Part shown: positions 37,444 through 50,553 of the stretch, piece after piece | Layout of the letters: each line of letters opens with the position of its first letter | Position numbering within the stretch: position 1 is the first letter of the stretch | From: Jacaranda mimosifolia | Taxonomy: Eukaryota > Streptophyta > Magnoliopsida > Lamiales > Bignoniaceae | Length of the DNA: 64,000 nt | Direction: 5' to 3' | Assembly: GCA_018894105.1 (NCBI GenBank) | Contig: CM032129.1 | Coordinates: 30,583,468-30,647,467 of the forward strand | The notes under the pieces: model-generated | What the model saw: only the letters and a program-made list of their open reading frames with translations | Database searches by the model: none | Told to the model about the DNA's origin: nothing | Position numbers and translations under genes: made by a program

Positions 37444-38519
37444 CATATTTAATTTCAATCTAACTAGAGGTCATAAAGAATATGTGTAGTGGAAGGTTAA
37501 GAGTTCAAATCTTAACAGACTCCTAATATATGTATATGTATATAAATAAAAAAAATATAATATGATAATATTAAACTGAAGTTATAGATGTAATAAGTCG
37601 AGCGTGTACCTTGCCTTTTTTTATCTTGCGGCGCGTGCACTTTTATTAATCTTTCTAGAGCTTTCCTGTTTTTCAATTTTTATTTTCTTGTTTTTTCTTT
37701 CTTTCTTTCTTTCTTTTTTTTTAAATTTAAAATTCTTGAGTTTTCACTGACAAAGCCAACTTCAACGAGACGTGTCTTTACAGTGCCCCTCGCCAACAAA
37801 AAGGCAAGAAAGGTTCGGCTTCCCATCGCCTTAGGGAGGGGACTCATCTGAGTGACGAACGAGGAGAAAAGTAATTTTACCTTGCCCTTGTCGCATCTTG
37901 CCTTATGCAAGAAACGCGCTTGCCTTCACGGATAGTAACAAACTCGATATGAAAAAACAGAAATGTAATATTTAATCAAATTTGAAGATTTTCCATAGCA
38001 GAAACTATACAGCAAAAGGAAATGTAATCATGTACTCTATTATACAACACCTATCACAGCCTAAAGTCATCAGACCCTAACTCCCTAACTGTACTGACAA
38101 AATTTCATCTCATCCCAATTCAGCAACTTAAAACATGGAAGTAAATGAAATGAATTTGAGGGACTCCAGACAAGTTAGCCTACCTTGTATCGCTGTCCCC
38201 GGTCGATGCCATCAGGCCAAAAACCAATTGAGCAACACTTGCGCTTTCAGCTGCCCCATGCCTTGAGTCTTCATCATATAATCTACCAACAAAACTCTTA
38301 TAAAACTTGTCCCTTGCAGGCACCATCCCAGGTTGCCTGATCACCTCTTATTTCCTGTTTCTTTGTTTCTGCAAAAAGCAATAGACGAGAGGCAACCAGA
38401 GTCGATGGTTAGGGCAATGAAACCTCAACTGTCCTGATTTATAGCTTTCTATGTGCATTTTATGTAACTGTGGCAGTGGGCTTGTCTATACACTGAAGAA
38501 GGATGATAGACAGAGGTTT
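37444..38519. other. Spacer including the CPL1 3' untranslated region
   Basis: About 1.1 kb between the hAT-like MITE and the CPL1 stop codon. A CTTT-repeat tract lies near 37695-37720. The right part should contain the CPL1 3' untranslated region. I found no additional gene. Confidence 0.45.
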
Positions 38520-41500
38520 TCATGGAACTGGAGAAGCGTTCTTTGGATGCCTGCCGGATGATGGCATTTGCTGTAAAAGTCGAGAGAATTCTGGTCTTAA
38601 CCTTTTATTTGGCGTCCCCTGCAAAGATCTGAACCATGACAATTCAAGAGAGAGCCAAAATTATTGTATGTTTCATAAATTTCCAGCAAGAACAACTATA
38701 GAACTGAATTTAACCAGAGAAATAGACATCAAAGGCTCTGAGAGTTTTCAAATGCCACCCAAAGAGGTACCTGATAATCAAAAGCATCATCAAGAAGCAA
38801 AACCACTCACCTCGGAGAACCCTGACGTTTGTAAGGAAACTGATTAGGCATGGATTTCAACGCAGCAAGCGCCTTTTCAGCAGCCTAACAAAATAATTTT
38901 AAGAAGAAAAAATTTTAAGAAAGAAATTTGTAATATCCAATTACAAAAACATGAAATAAAAGTTCCAAGTGGAAAATAATTCAAGGGGGAAGAAAATAAA
39001 GAATATACAAGGAGTTCTGATAAAAATGGAGTACCTGCAATTTGGCTTCATCCCATGTCAGCCCAATTCCCTTGCCCAATACTTGCCCATTAATTTCAAC
39101 CTAAAATGCCAAGAGAGAGGAGCAATTAGCCAAAGAGAAATCATCATTCTTCTTTTCCTATAATGTTTCTCTCTTTCTGGGCAAGGAAAGCTTAAGGATC
39201 CAATTTCACAAAAAAATACATACAAAAGACAATTATAGAGTTCTTCTCATCATAGAGCGGTCTCATCCTCCAAATTCCCATAATCAACACATCTTTGCAG
39301 TTCAACCATAAATTCAAAATCCCAAAGCTAAAAACTGGAAGAGACTTCTGCTTAAAAAATGAAGCCTAAAGCATATTTCAGGGTCACACTTAAAGCAGTT
39401 AAAACCTCCAAGAGGCTGGGAATTGAGCCTCACAACTGAGGCACCTTACAATCTTCGGGACCAAAAGAAATAAGAAGCTAGATCTGAATCAATTCTGTTA
39501 GGATCCCCTCCTATTTTGGTTTTAATTGGAAAGTAGATGTTACACACAATCTGGAAACTCATCTTAAGGATTGCGTCTCAACTATGACATCTTACCATTG
39601 CACTTGTTAAGGAATTAAATCAGCACCAAAAAGGAAACTTGTCTGACAGCTTCACTCCAGCAACAATTAAGGTAATCAAAGATTCAATAATGTATTCCTT
39701 CCCTCACAGTATTTAAAAATTAGAAGCCGGACTGAGAAAGAGTGTGGTCTAGAGTTATTCTCTATTAGAAACTTGAACCAAAGTCAGCTCATATAGCTAT
39801 CTTAAGTTTAGACTCTCTCAATCTCAGTTATGGGCTAGCTGTGAGCTTACCATTGACTGTTAGGAATTGAGGAGTCAGTGTTTGATTATAGTACCTTTGA
39901 ACTGATCTATTTGTTAAGTAAAGTGCAGGTTACAAATCCTAAATCTTGTGAGTTACATAGATTGGATGTAGGCTTACCTATCCACTATAAATAATCTGTG
40001 CCTACTTTACAGCTTCCTGTCATTTTACTACCTCTAGTATTTTATCTTATATCTGGAAGTTCCAGTTCCAGATTGTTATATTTTAACCATATTTATCCTA
40101 CAGAAATTCCCATTTGGGACCCTGTTTTCTTTGAAATTCAGATGGATGTTCAGATCTACCTGATCAACAAACCTCAAAACATTCAGGTGTAGAATCTCTT
40201 GAAGAAATGAAAATAGGCATTCAGACAGCGTAAAAGGAAAAAGGATTTCTAATCCAGCACATTTTTAATCCAAATGGAAATTTTTTGCAAACATTAGAAA
40301 AAAAATGGAAGTTTATACAATTCAAGAATAACAGGATGACATTTTTGCATGCAGTCATTCACTAAAATGGGACAGTAATTTCTCACCTCAGCATAAACTT
40401 CGTTTTTGTCTCCCCGGTTAGCTGAAAAGTGAGGTCGAGTATGGAATGCTACACTGAGGCCTTCCATCATGCACTGAAGGATTGAGAACTTATCAATTGC
40501 ATGGCCAAAAATCTCAAAATCATTGTTATGATAACCACCAGAGACGTATGCATTACAGTTCTGATACTTACTAATTCTTTCAGCGCTGAAATTGAACTCA
40601 TTGACTTTCTGGAGGCCTCAATTGTAGCGTCTATAACCCTGGAAGGTGCTGATGCTGTTGAGAGTGCAGGCTCCTCCTTAGGCAATGATTGATACCCAAA
40701 AGAACTGACATCCCCATTGAAACCATTGTCTCTCAGTTTACCGGGCCTACTCCCGTTTTCAGGCACGTGGTTGGAATCAGGTTTGAGCCGAGACAAATAT
40801 TTATCTGCAAGGAAACAGTTTGTAAAGGTCTAGAAAGCATGCCATGATCCAAATACTACAACAGTCAAAAGGGATTATAAAACATCTCAATTGTTTCAAG
40901 TATTTGGAAACCAGCATTTGTATTTTACCAGCCAAAAATAAAAGGGATTCTTCAGCAGCCTGTTGTTGTGCTTCTCGTCTTGTTCTACCAATTCCTTTTC
41001 CTATTTTCTCTCCTGCAAACAAAACCTGCAGAAGACCAAAGATAGTAAAATCTCATTGGACTACACAAATTCAGAAAGCAATACAGGTACACAAGGCATC
41101 ATTAAAGAGACTCAATATATTCACAAGAAATAAAGAGCACAAACAGGCCATGGGAAGATATATGCATTTATATATATATATATATATACAGAGAGAGAGA
41201 GAGAGAGAGAAGGGTCAGAACGAGAGAGGTGATAACATGAACATCTGTTTTAACAACTAATGGCAACTAAAATCTGAACCCACCTCTGCAGAGAACCGTA
41301 GTTCTGTGCTTGATACTAAAGCGTGCTTGAACTCCACCTGCAGGCATTCGAGGCAACCATCTCAGGAAGTGAGAGTTGGGACCAAAAAACTAAAACAAAA
41401 TGAATCAACTAACATTTCATACCTTTGTTCCACACTTAAGAGCAATGTCCTGTAAAGCTCCACTAGAAGTTTCGCTGTTCGAATCAATTTGTCCTGCTTC

Positions 41501-44500
41501 AAGATCAAGATCTTTGTTTGCTGAAGATAGCTGAGCCGGAGCACCATCCTCACCTTGCAAATAGGAAAACAACTTATTACCAGTACTTTTGTTGAAAGAT
41601 GTTGAATACGTACTTGTTTTGAACTGTGGTTTGACATATAATATACCAAAAGCAATCATTCATATCACATGATATAGGAAAAGGAATTAATCATTTGGTT
41701 CAAGTCACATTCATCGGAAAATTTTGTAGGGCAAATAAACCATCCAGAGATTTTCTCACACAGCGCTCTCAAATTTCCATGAACGGATATAAGGACAGAT
41801 CTTTAATGAGATTGTACTGAGAATCCATCAAGAATCCTGTAAACACATCTCATTGTTCCCAAATTTGCTATATGTCATAAAAAAGCTCATTATAATCATA
41901 AACTATGCGAGCACAACTTTCCCAAATTTCCACGCATGGATATAAGTACGGATCTTTAATGAGATTGTACTGTGAAATTAAAAGAGAATCCAACAAGAAA
42001 TCCTGTAAACAGATCTCATAGTTCCCCATGTGGATATAAATCATAAAAAAGCTCTTTATAGTTATAGATTTGTGTGTTTCCATGAAGATATAAAAGGAGG
42101 GGTCTATGATGAGATTTAAAGTGTAGTGATTCGTGGTTCAGACAAGAGAATCTGATAAACAAACAGATGCATAGCATGTCATATTGATAAGAGTGATTGC
42201 GAAATAAAATTGTTGAACCTTGTCTGGTAGACATCTCTCTCTATCTCTCTCTCTCCATCCAAGAACAGATAAGCAGTGAGCTGCCGACATGCTCATTCTC
42301 CCTTTTTTCCAATGCCGCATTTTTACATGGCATTAAGGAATTTTTCCATCTATTCTATGAGAGTATTTTACTCATAGAAGCACAAGACCTCTACATGATA
42401 GAGTAGTCGATGATATTAGCCCATTTTCTGATTTGATAATTTCTATTATGCTATGTTTTCAAGTAACTTTTTTTCCTTTCTTTTTCTCGCAGTCTCTTTC
42501 TCTGGCTTGTCTGAGGGTGAGGGGGAAAGGGAAAAGTTATATAACCAAATTAATCCAGCGAACTAAGATCTCCCATTGAAACATTCAACAAGAAAACTTC
42601 ATCAAAATCAATTCAAAGACAAGTTATCACAGGCATTTAAATGAGCTAGATGTGTCGATTAATATGAAAAGAATTTGATGACGAACTCGGACAAGAGAAC
42701 AAATATCAGTTTGAATCCATTGTAAAATACGTATCCCCTATAGGGTGGGTGGTGATTTTTCCAATTTAGGCATTTACCACAGGCTGACAGCTTCAAATTC
42801 AAAAGCTTTCTATCAATTGCCTGGTTTTTGTGGAAATTCTAATATGCATGTGAAACTAAATCTGCAGTTATCTGGTGTAGCTTTCTTTTAGGTAAAGGAG
42901 CTTACCAGAGAAAGAGTGAAAACCAGATGGTGGTTCATTTAATCTTAGCAGGTCTTCCCTGGGAAGTTCCTGCATATTTATATATCATATCACATCAATA
43001 CAACAATTGTCAACCATGAAAGACATTTCAACTCATCTATTAAGTAAAATGCCATAAGCCAGGATACAAGAATACCAATTACCTCCTTGGACAATCTCTG
43101 GCTTTGAAGAACTCTACCAGGTGGGATGGAAATCTCCACTTTGTTGAGAAAGGGTGGACGAGGAGTCTGATGTTTGTCAATAGGAAGAGACTCTGCCTCA
43201 AACTCTGTGGATGGTGTGACTCGGTTCAGTTGTCTTGGGCTTATCTCCTCTTCTACCGGAAACCAAACACGTGGATGAACTCTTGGTACAGGTACTTGCA
43301 CAGGCGGCCGAACAGGAAACTGTGGTTCACTTGGAGGTTGTTCTCTCATATCTTGACCATGTTGCAAAATGAGCAGTCTCCTCCTTGTATCAGGATCCAA
43401 TTCAGATTCTGGTACCTCACCCTCTTCCCGTGCAGGTGAACTCTGCATGGTTGTTTCTGGCTGTCCAAGTTGGGCTAATGGTGGTTTAAGCAGTGTTGTC
43501 ACTTGAGGTAATTGCTGACTTAGAAAAGGCATTGCTGGCCCTTGTCCGGTTGGTGGATGAACTGTAAAAGAAGATGATGGTACCATGTAGTGGAGAGCTG
43601 AGGCAATTCTTGTGTCTAAATTCATCATTGGCGTAGGAGCAGTTGAAGAAGCTGACATAGCCTCCTGTAGTTTTGGATTGCCAAATTTAAAATACTGTTG
43701 CCTCTAGGGATATTAAACACACTTTGGAGCACGTAGAAAGAGAAGTGGTCGAATAGAAAGAAAATGCTGGCACAAAGATATAATATGCCTAAAGAGTTCA
43801 CCAAACAAATGAAATCTCCAAATCTTGACATCAACAAAGCGTAGAAGCAATTCATAAAACAAGATAGTTCACCTTTAATCTCCTTTCCACCTCGGAACCT
43901 GCCATTCCATCAAAACCAAGCGAATCTTTGTTTCCATTGGTAGCCGAAGGATCATCCTGAGCAATGTAAAATGATAGCATGTAAATATGCTGTGAGTGCC
44001 ATGCAGGGCTGTGTGTGGATTGTATTGACTGACCTCTGAAACCAAATAGTTGCACACATCAGGTGGAGAAGGGAGGTTTTTAATATCATCTTCATATGCA
44101 ACTTCAGGAATTCGTTGCATTAGACCCTCGTCAAATTCCCTATGTTGAATATTTAAATCAAATGCTGTAAGTTTTAATTGTAACCAGAACTTGACATATA
44201 AGAACCAAACAAGAGATTTTGATGAACTTACTTGAAAAAACCACCTCTAACATTGCACGCTACATTTCTTGCAACACAGAGCACAGGGACAGTGTTGCTG
44301 GCCTACAGACAATAGACAATGTTAGCAGAAAGACTAGGTTACTGTTCTGGGCAGAAAGGGTTGTCAGTGAAAATTAATTACTTCAGCTTGAGGTGCAAAA
44401 TATGGTGTAAATGCAGGAACAACATGTACTCGTTGTTGATCTTTATCATCCCATACTTTTAAACGGTCATCAATAACCAATGCCATCTTAGCATGGCAGT

Positions 44501-46929
44501 TCCCACTGCTGAAAACATTGGATAGTGATTTTCGAGAACCTGCAAAAAGTTAATGGATATTCAAGCCATCAGAGATGAATCTTATCAGAACTTGAGGGCT
44601 ACAGTTCCTCAAACCTTACCAGCCTTGACGCACACAATGCGGTCCAAAAGCTCCCTAGGGTTTATCAAATTTGATTCTGGATCAAGAAGTCTCCACATTT
44701 CTAATGCATAATCTCTTTCTGCCATTGTGCAAACAAAAACCTCAAAGCGCCTTCGACCTTTAGCAATCAAGTAGCTTCTAATATCCTCCCATGCAGGTCT
44801 TAATCTCACAAGAACACTTGTATCACGTATCTGCATTAGTACAAAGAGTCTTCTTATGTTATATGTTTACTACACACAATAAAATAAATTACCAATCCTT
44901 TTGTACTATTTTGCATTCATTGATGTTGCCAGAAGCAGATATATTGTTTTTGAACAATACATAAACTCGCTTTACATCTACTGCAGCTGCAATTTACTCC
45001 ATTCACTAATAGAGAAAAGATGTCCAAACAAATAAAACTGCTCTTATGATGTGCCTCGAACACAAAATCAAACTCTAATGGACCACATATCAGGAAACTC
45101 ATAATTAAACTAGGATTAAAGTGGCACGAGGAAGTATGGTATATATACCAGTGGATTAATGCGAGTAAGAATAACATTTCTATCTTGTAGTCGTATAACT
45201 GGGCGGACAATAGTCTGATGATTGTCTGAAAAAGCCAGAATCACCTCTGACTGCAACTTGATGACCTTCCCATTGTCAATGACCTGATCACTTTCTGCAT
45301 ATTGCTTCAAAATACTTTTATCATCTTGATAACGTTTAATCTCTGCTAGCATGCCAGAAACACGCTGTGGATCAGACTCAGAATTTATTTTCCGCTGCAG
45401 TGAATCAATCCTATCCTCAAACGAACGCATTGTATTTGCAACTATGAGTGTTTCGTCAAGATCAAATACAATTCCAAGGCATCTGAGATTCAGCATGACA
45501 AGGCAAGAATTGTACAGGCTTGATGGCACATTGAACCCCCAAAAGCAAGGGTTTTGTCCTTCATACTTTCGCGAATGCATGGCAACTAAATGTATCTCCT
45601 CTCCTCCAATGGATGCCACAGCAGTCTGCAAATTCAAAAGATATAGCAACAGGACAAGCATTATAACCCAAATTTACATAGATGAAAAGAACGACAATCA
45701 AAAAGGAGGAATATGTAAGGCAATTCAAGGACTGGAAACGACACTGTTATTCCCATATAGATGCCACTATATACATAAGAGGATGCACATCGGGACCAAG
45801 GTTAACATGACCCAACCTAAAAGCAATAGCACGAGGACCAGAAGGGAATTAAAGATCTACAAGTACAAAATAACCAATATGACAGACAGGTTTAAAGATT
45901 TATTCCCAAATGGAGTTCATGTAGACAAAATCATCACTGTCAAAGCCATTATTTAGAAGCAGAAAAGTCCAGATAACAGAAATTTCTTAAGGCAATATGA
46001 AACCATTCCCTTGAAAAGCATGTCTTCTCTTCATTCTTTTGAAAAAACGAATGACCCAAATCTTTTCCCAATTCCAGGGTCTGGTTTGCTTGCTTCTGTA
46101 CGTCCTGATAAATATTTGCAACGAAATACAACTTTTTCCATTCCCGGAAATATACATCCTTAAACCATCACATACTCACAATAATGTTCCTGGCACGGGG
46201 GGTGCATCATAAATATTTCAAGAATAAAGATTACCGTCCTGAATTATATTAAAATTTTTCAAGGTCATCCACATTCAATATCATAAACTTCAATGGGGAA
46301 AAGTGAACTCGTTAAATTTCCATGTTGAAGCTGAACCCCAAGTCAAAATTAATTATTCCAAATCTACACTACAACAAATCCAGGTCCTTGTTCATTGTCA
46401 AGAGTCCAAATCTTTTTTAGCAACAGTACCAACAGTAAGTTCAGTTTCCCCGAATCAGGGTTTTTCTTTTCTTTTTTATTTTATAATTTAGAACTTCAAT
46501 TTATTACGTGTAGGATTTGTATTATCTCAAAATTGAAAGTTACCAAATTAGGGTACTTTCGGTTCTCAAATCCAATTAGGGTTTCATAGATAGACTTACT
46601 TTAGTAATTAAATGAAGTGAGAGTTTTCCAGTCAAGTTTTATGATTTCTGTATGCAGTGCAATACCTTGTTATCTTTGAGACAGGTGGCGTGCAAAAGAG
46701 AAAGCGGCGAGTCCAGATTCTTGGCAGTAGATTCCAATTTGAGGCATATTCCGGTGGGGTTTACGGTATGAAGCACCGCGAGTGGCGGGCACCTCTCACT
46801 GGGTTGAGAAAAGTGTGATATCCGAATTTCCTTAATCTCCTCCCCCCATACGACGCCATCCTGCTGTTGCAACACCGCCGGTCCCAGCGGCCTCTCCCCG
46901 TCGTACACCACCACCAATTTTCTGTACAT
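38520..46929 (-). CDS. CPL1: RNA polymerase II C-terminal domain phosphatase-like 1 (FIERY2)
   Basis: Seventeen exons join in frame to 955 residues, close to the roughly 970 of Arabidopsis CPL1: 46666-46929, 45149-45625, 44620-44830, 44382-44539, 44232-44302, 44034-44139, 43873-43956, 43083-43664, 42906-42969, 41423-41553, 41284-41337, 40929-41025, 40572-40804, 40387-40473, 39035-39100, 38811-38884 and 38520-38628. The FCP/SCP-type phosphatase motif DLDET (nucleophile D143, D145) is in exon 2 and VIDDR in exon 4. Two double-stranded-RNA-binding domains lie near residues 700-766 and 838-907, both with GKGIG; two such domains distinguish CPL1 from CPL2. The basic C-terminus has [15 protein letters not shown]1 dephosphorylates the Pol II CTD and affects stress gene expression and microRNA processing. 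All splice sites are GT-AG and phases match throughout. Confidence 0.96.
41168..41210. repeat. Compound TA/GA microsatellite in CPL1 intron 11
   Basis: A (TA)n run passes directly into a (GA)n run between exons 11 and 12 of CPL1. It is likely polymorphic in length and lies away from the splice sites. Confidence 0.85.
41770..42190. repeat. Three imperfect tandem repeats in CPL1 intron 9
   Basis: A unit of about 152 bp recurs from about 41773, 41926 and 42077. Shared words include TTTCCA-GATATAA, ATCTTTAATGAGATTGTACTG, AATCCTGTAAACA-ATCTCAT and CATAAAAAAGCTC. The third copy is the most diverged. All copies lie inside the 1.35-kb intron between exons 10 and 9 and have no coding role that I can see. 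Confidence 0.7.
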
Positions 46930-47444
46930 TTATTCTCCCAATTTTATTTAAAAAAATAAAAAAGAACAAAATTTTACAAAAGAAAATAAGATCCAAATTT
47001 CTCCCAATTCAAATTTCTTTCGATTTCAAATTTCTTGCCGAATTTCAACAAATCAATCAGCCAATCGGTCCGGAAATATTGTTCGGTCCTTCTTTAACAG
47101 ATTTATAGATCGGTTGCTGAAGAAAATCAGTGGGGAAAAAGTAACAAAAACTTGCGTAGAAAATTTAGGGTTTTCAGATCAAGATTTCGACTGGCAAATT
47201 TCCTGATTTATTGAGGTCTTGGAAAATTTAATGATTTTGTGAACCTGATGAAATCTTAGGGGTATGACTGAAAATAAAATCTAGATCCAGAAATTTGAAA
47301 ATTTCAGAGAACTGCTCTCATTGCCTCTCGCTGCGACTATGATTGCGTGCTCCCTACGCGTAATTTGTTTGTCCAACCAACCACCCTCTTACGTTATTCA
47401 TACTATTATTTTTGTAAAATTTATATTTATATTATCAGTTAATT
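46930..47444 (-). promoter_or_regulatory. CPL1 leader and promoter
   Basis: About 500 bp lie between the CPL1 start codon and the left border of the large inverted-repeat element. It should include the leader and core promoter. I see no diagnostic motif. The element border lies close enough that its insertion probably cut off more distal promoter sequence. Confidence 0.45.
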
Positions 47445-48149
47445 AGGATAAAATCCCTTTACCTACTTTCATTTTACACTTTACTCCCCACTTGATTTTC
47501 TAAACACTAAACTCCCTACTTTTTTCAAAACTTTAGGAATCACTCCCCAAATATTTAAAAAAGACTTAAATACCCTTATACTTAGCCAAAATAACAAAAA
47601 AAAAAACCAGCAAATGGCGGTTTTCTTCTTCCCACTTCATCAAATGACAACTTTTCTTCAAACGCACGTTTTTTTTTTTGTTTGGAAACCGTTTTCTCCT
47701 CTGAAGAACAAAAGGCGCGAAAAACAGCATCTCGTCTGCCAACAAAATGCTGTGAACGAAAGAGAGACCGGGAAAGAAAAAACGAAATCGACGCAAGAAG
47801 GGGGGAAAAAAAAAGCCCGACTACTCTGCAACTTGTGAAAATGGAACAATCAGGAGCACCAACAAGGAGCGAAAAACATAAGGAAAAGAACATGGTTCAG
47901 AAAGGTATGTTTTCTGCTACTCATTTAGTGGACTTTGCTTTCTTTCAAATGTGTGTATTTTTCAGTTTTATAAGTTTTGCAAATAAATTTTCTCATCTTT
48001 CTTTGTTTGAACTCTTTTTTAGTTGTTAAAAACTTTACTCATTTTTTATATATATTATTTTTGTTGTAATATTTAAAAATCTCTTATTTGCACTTGAAAG
48101 GCATGAAAGTTATACTTCACTTTCTTGGAATTTATACTTCTTATACCTG

Positions 48150-49330
48150 AAATTATACATTGAAATTATCTGAAAATAGTAGTACATAATCTGTTTGTGT
48201 AAAGTACATTTTACAAGCAACTGTAGTACAAAATATTGAAGTTTTCAGTACATATTGTCTGAAAGTATAGTATATAATTTGTGTATTTGAAGTATATTTT
48301 AGAAGCAACTGTAGTACAAAAATACTCAACCTTTCAGTACACATTATCTGAAAGTGTAGTATATAATCTGTGTATTTGAAGTACATTTTAGAAGCAACTG
48401 TAGTACAAAAATACTAGTGTAGTATATAATCTGCTTGTGTAAAATACATTTTAGAAGTAACTGTAGTACAAAAATATTCAACATTTCAGTACACATTATC
48501 TGAAAGTATAGTATATAATATGTGTATCTAAAGTACATTTTAGAAGTAATTGTAGTACAAAAGATTTAAGTTTTCAGTGCACATTATCTAAAAGCGGTAG
48601 TATATAATCTGTTTGTCTGAAGTATATTTTAGAAGCAACTGTAGTACAAAACATTCAAGCTTTAAGTACATATTATCTGAAAGTGTAGTATATAATCTGT
48701 GTATCTAAAGTAAATTTCAGAAATAACTGTAGTACAAAACATTCAAGCTTTAAGTACATATTATCTGAAAGTGTAATATATAATCTGTATATCTAAAGTA
48801 TATTTCAGAAATAACTGTAGTACAAAATATTCAAGCTTTAAGTACACATTATCTGAAAGTGTAGTATATAATCTGTGTATCTAAAGTACATTTCAGAAAT
48901 ATCTGTAGTACAAAATATTCAACCTTTCAGTATATATCATCTGAAAATGGTAGTGCATAATTTGAGTATTTGAAGTACATTTTAGAAGCAACGGTAGTAC
49001 AAAATATTCAACATTTTAGTACACATTATCTGAAAATGGTAGTACATAATTTGAGTATCTGAAATACATTTTAGAAGCAATTGTAGTACAAAATATTCAA
49101 CCTTTTAGTACACATTATCTGAAAGTATAGTATATAATCTGAGTATCTGAAGTACATTTTAGAAGCAACTGTAGTACAAAATATTCAACCTTTCAGTACA
49201 CATTATCTGAGTGGTAGTATATAATTTGTGTATCTGAAGTACATTTTACAAGCAACTGTAATACAAAATATTCAATCTTTCAGTACACATTATCTGAAAG
49301 TGGTAGTATATAATTTATTTATATACTAAT
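48150..49330 (+). repeat. Minisatellite of about 88 bp, 13 copies
   Basis: The word GTAGTACAAAA (once GTAATACAAAA) recurs 13 times between 48222 and 49259 at 87-91-bp spacing, with one shortened unit near 48400-48463. Each unit also holds TATATAATCTG, GAAGTACATTTTAGAAGCAACT and CAGTACACATTATCTGAAAG. Units differ by scattered substitutions, so the array is not newly amplified. It is not a CRISPR array, because the whole unit repeats without unique spacers. Confidence 0.92.
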
Positions 49331-49489
49331 TTTTCTTTATTTGATTGCAGCAAAAGCAAGACATAATGAGGTCTGCTCTCGTTGCTCCCCCAATATTTTC
49401 AGGCTAAATTGGAGCATGTGAAATTCAAGATGGGGTCAAATTATTTTGATGCATTGAAGAAGACTCATTTTTATATATACATGGATATG

Positions 49490-49815
49490 ATGTTATGTTG
49501 AAGCACCATTCAATTAAAGTGAAATATCGTAGCGAGGTTTAGTACAATATGTAGGAAATCAAGTATAAATACAGAACAAATGAAGTATATATGGCGTTAT
49601 GTTGAAGTATTCTTCAATTAAAGTGAAATATTGTAGTGAGGTTCAGTATAATATGCGGGAAATGAAGTATAAATACAGAACAAACGAAGTATATATGGCG
49701 TTATGTTGAAGTATTCTTCAATTAAAGTGAAATATTGTAGCAATATTCAGTATAATATGCGGGAAATGACGTACAAATACAGAACAAATGAAGTACATAT
49801 GGTGTTATGTTGAAG
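49490..49815 (+). repeat. Second tandem repeat of about 120 bp, three copies
   Basis: Three near-copies start from GTTATGTTGAAG (near 49493, 49594 and 49701) and contain CTTCAATTAAAGTGAAATAT, TAATATG-GGAAAT and AATACAGAACAAA. Partial copies recur near 50260-50310 and 50460-50520. The unit shares the AAGTATA and AAGTACA words with the flanking minisatellite but is a separate sequence. Confidence 0.8.
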
Positions 49816-50553
49816 TACACTTTATGCAATTGAATAATTAGCTCTAATAATTGTAGGGAGGGTCAAATACAATATTTTGAGACTATCGAACTAGGTGAAG
49901 TACATATTTGTACTGGTGATAAGATGGATATAATTGTCAAATGCTCATGTGTTTACAACTTTTAATGCATAAGTATACTTTGGATACTACGAATGATAAC
50001 TCTGATTCGTTGAACACTAGTGGTTATCACTTTAATACTTTACATTATTTTATTCATACCATACTAAATATTACACACATTTTTAGAGTTTTGGTTGTTA
50101 ATTACCAAGAAATAAAAGGCAACTCATGAAACAAAACTCAAGTACATAATTGCCGCAATGAAGTACATATGTCCTGAAATCAAGTATAAATCTCTCTTAT
50201 TGAAGTAATATCTCATGTATTTGTTCATGCTCTGGTAGCATATTTTCAGTATAAATAAAGTACAAATACAGAACAAATGAAGTATATATAATGTTATGTT
50301 GAAGTACACTTTATGCAATTAAATAATTAGTCTCTAATAATTATAGTGAGGGTCAAATACAATATCTTGAGACTATCGTTTGTCCTTAAATAAAGTATAA
50401 ATCTCCCTTATTGAAGTAATATCTCAAACATTTGTTAATGCTCTGGTAGTATATTTTCAGTATAAATGAAGTACAAATATAGAACAAACGATGTATATAT
50501 GGTGTTATATTGAAATACACTTTGTATAAAATCTCCCTTATTGAAGTAATATC

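Noticed and set aside
43104..43439. 111-codon plus-strand open frame
   Set aside because: It is the antisense shadow of CPL1 exon 8, which is supported by family sequence and splice phase.
45351..45956. 201-codon plus-strand open frame
   Set aside because: It is largely antisense to CPL1 exon 2 (45149-45625), whose minus-strand product is clearly recognised. The remainder lies in intron 1 and no family features are present.
48150..49330. Regularly spaced repeats resembling a CRISPR array
   Set aside because: The whole 88-bp unit repeats with no unique spacers, and the host is a plant nuclear genome. It is a minisatellite.
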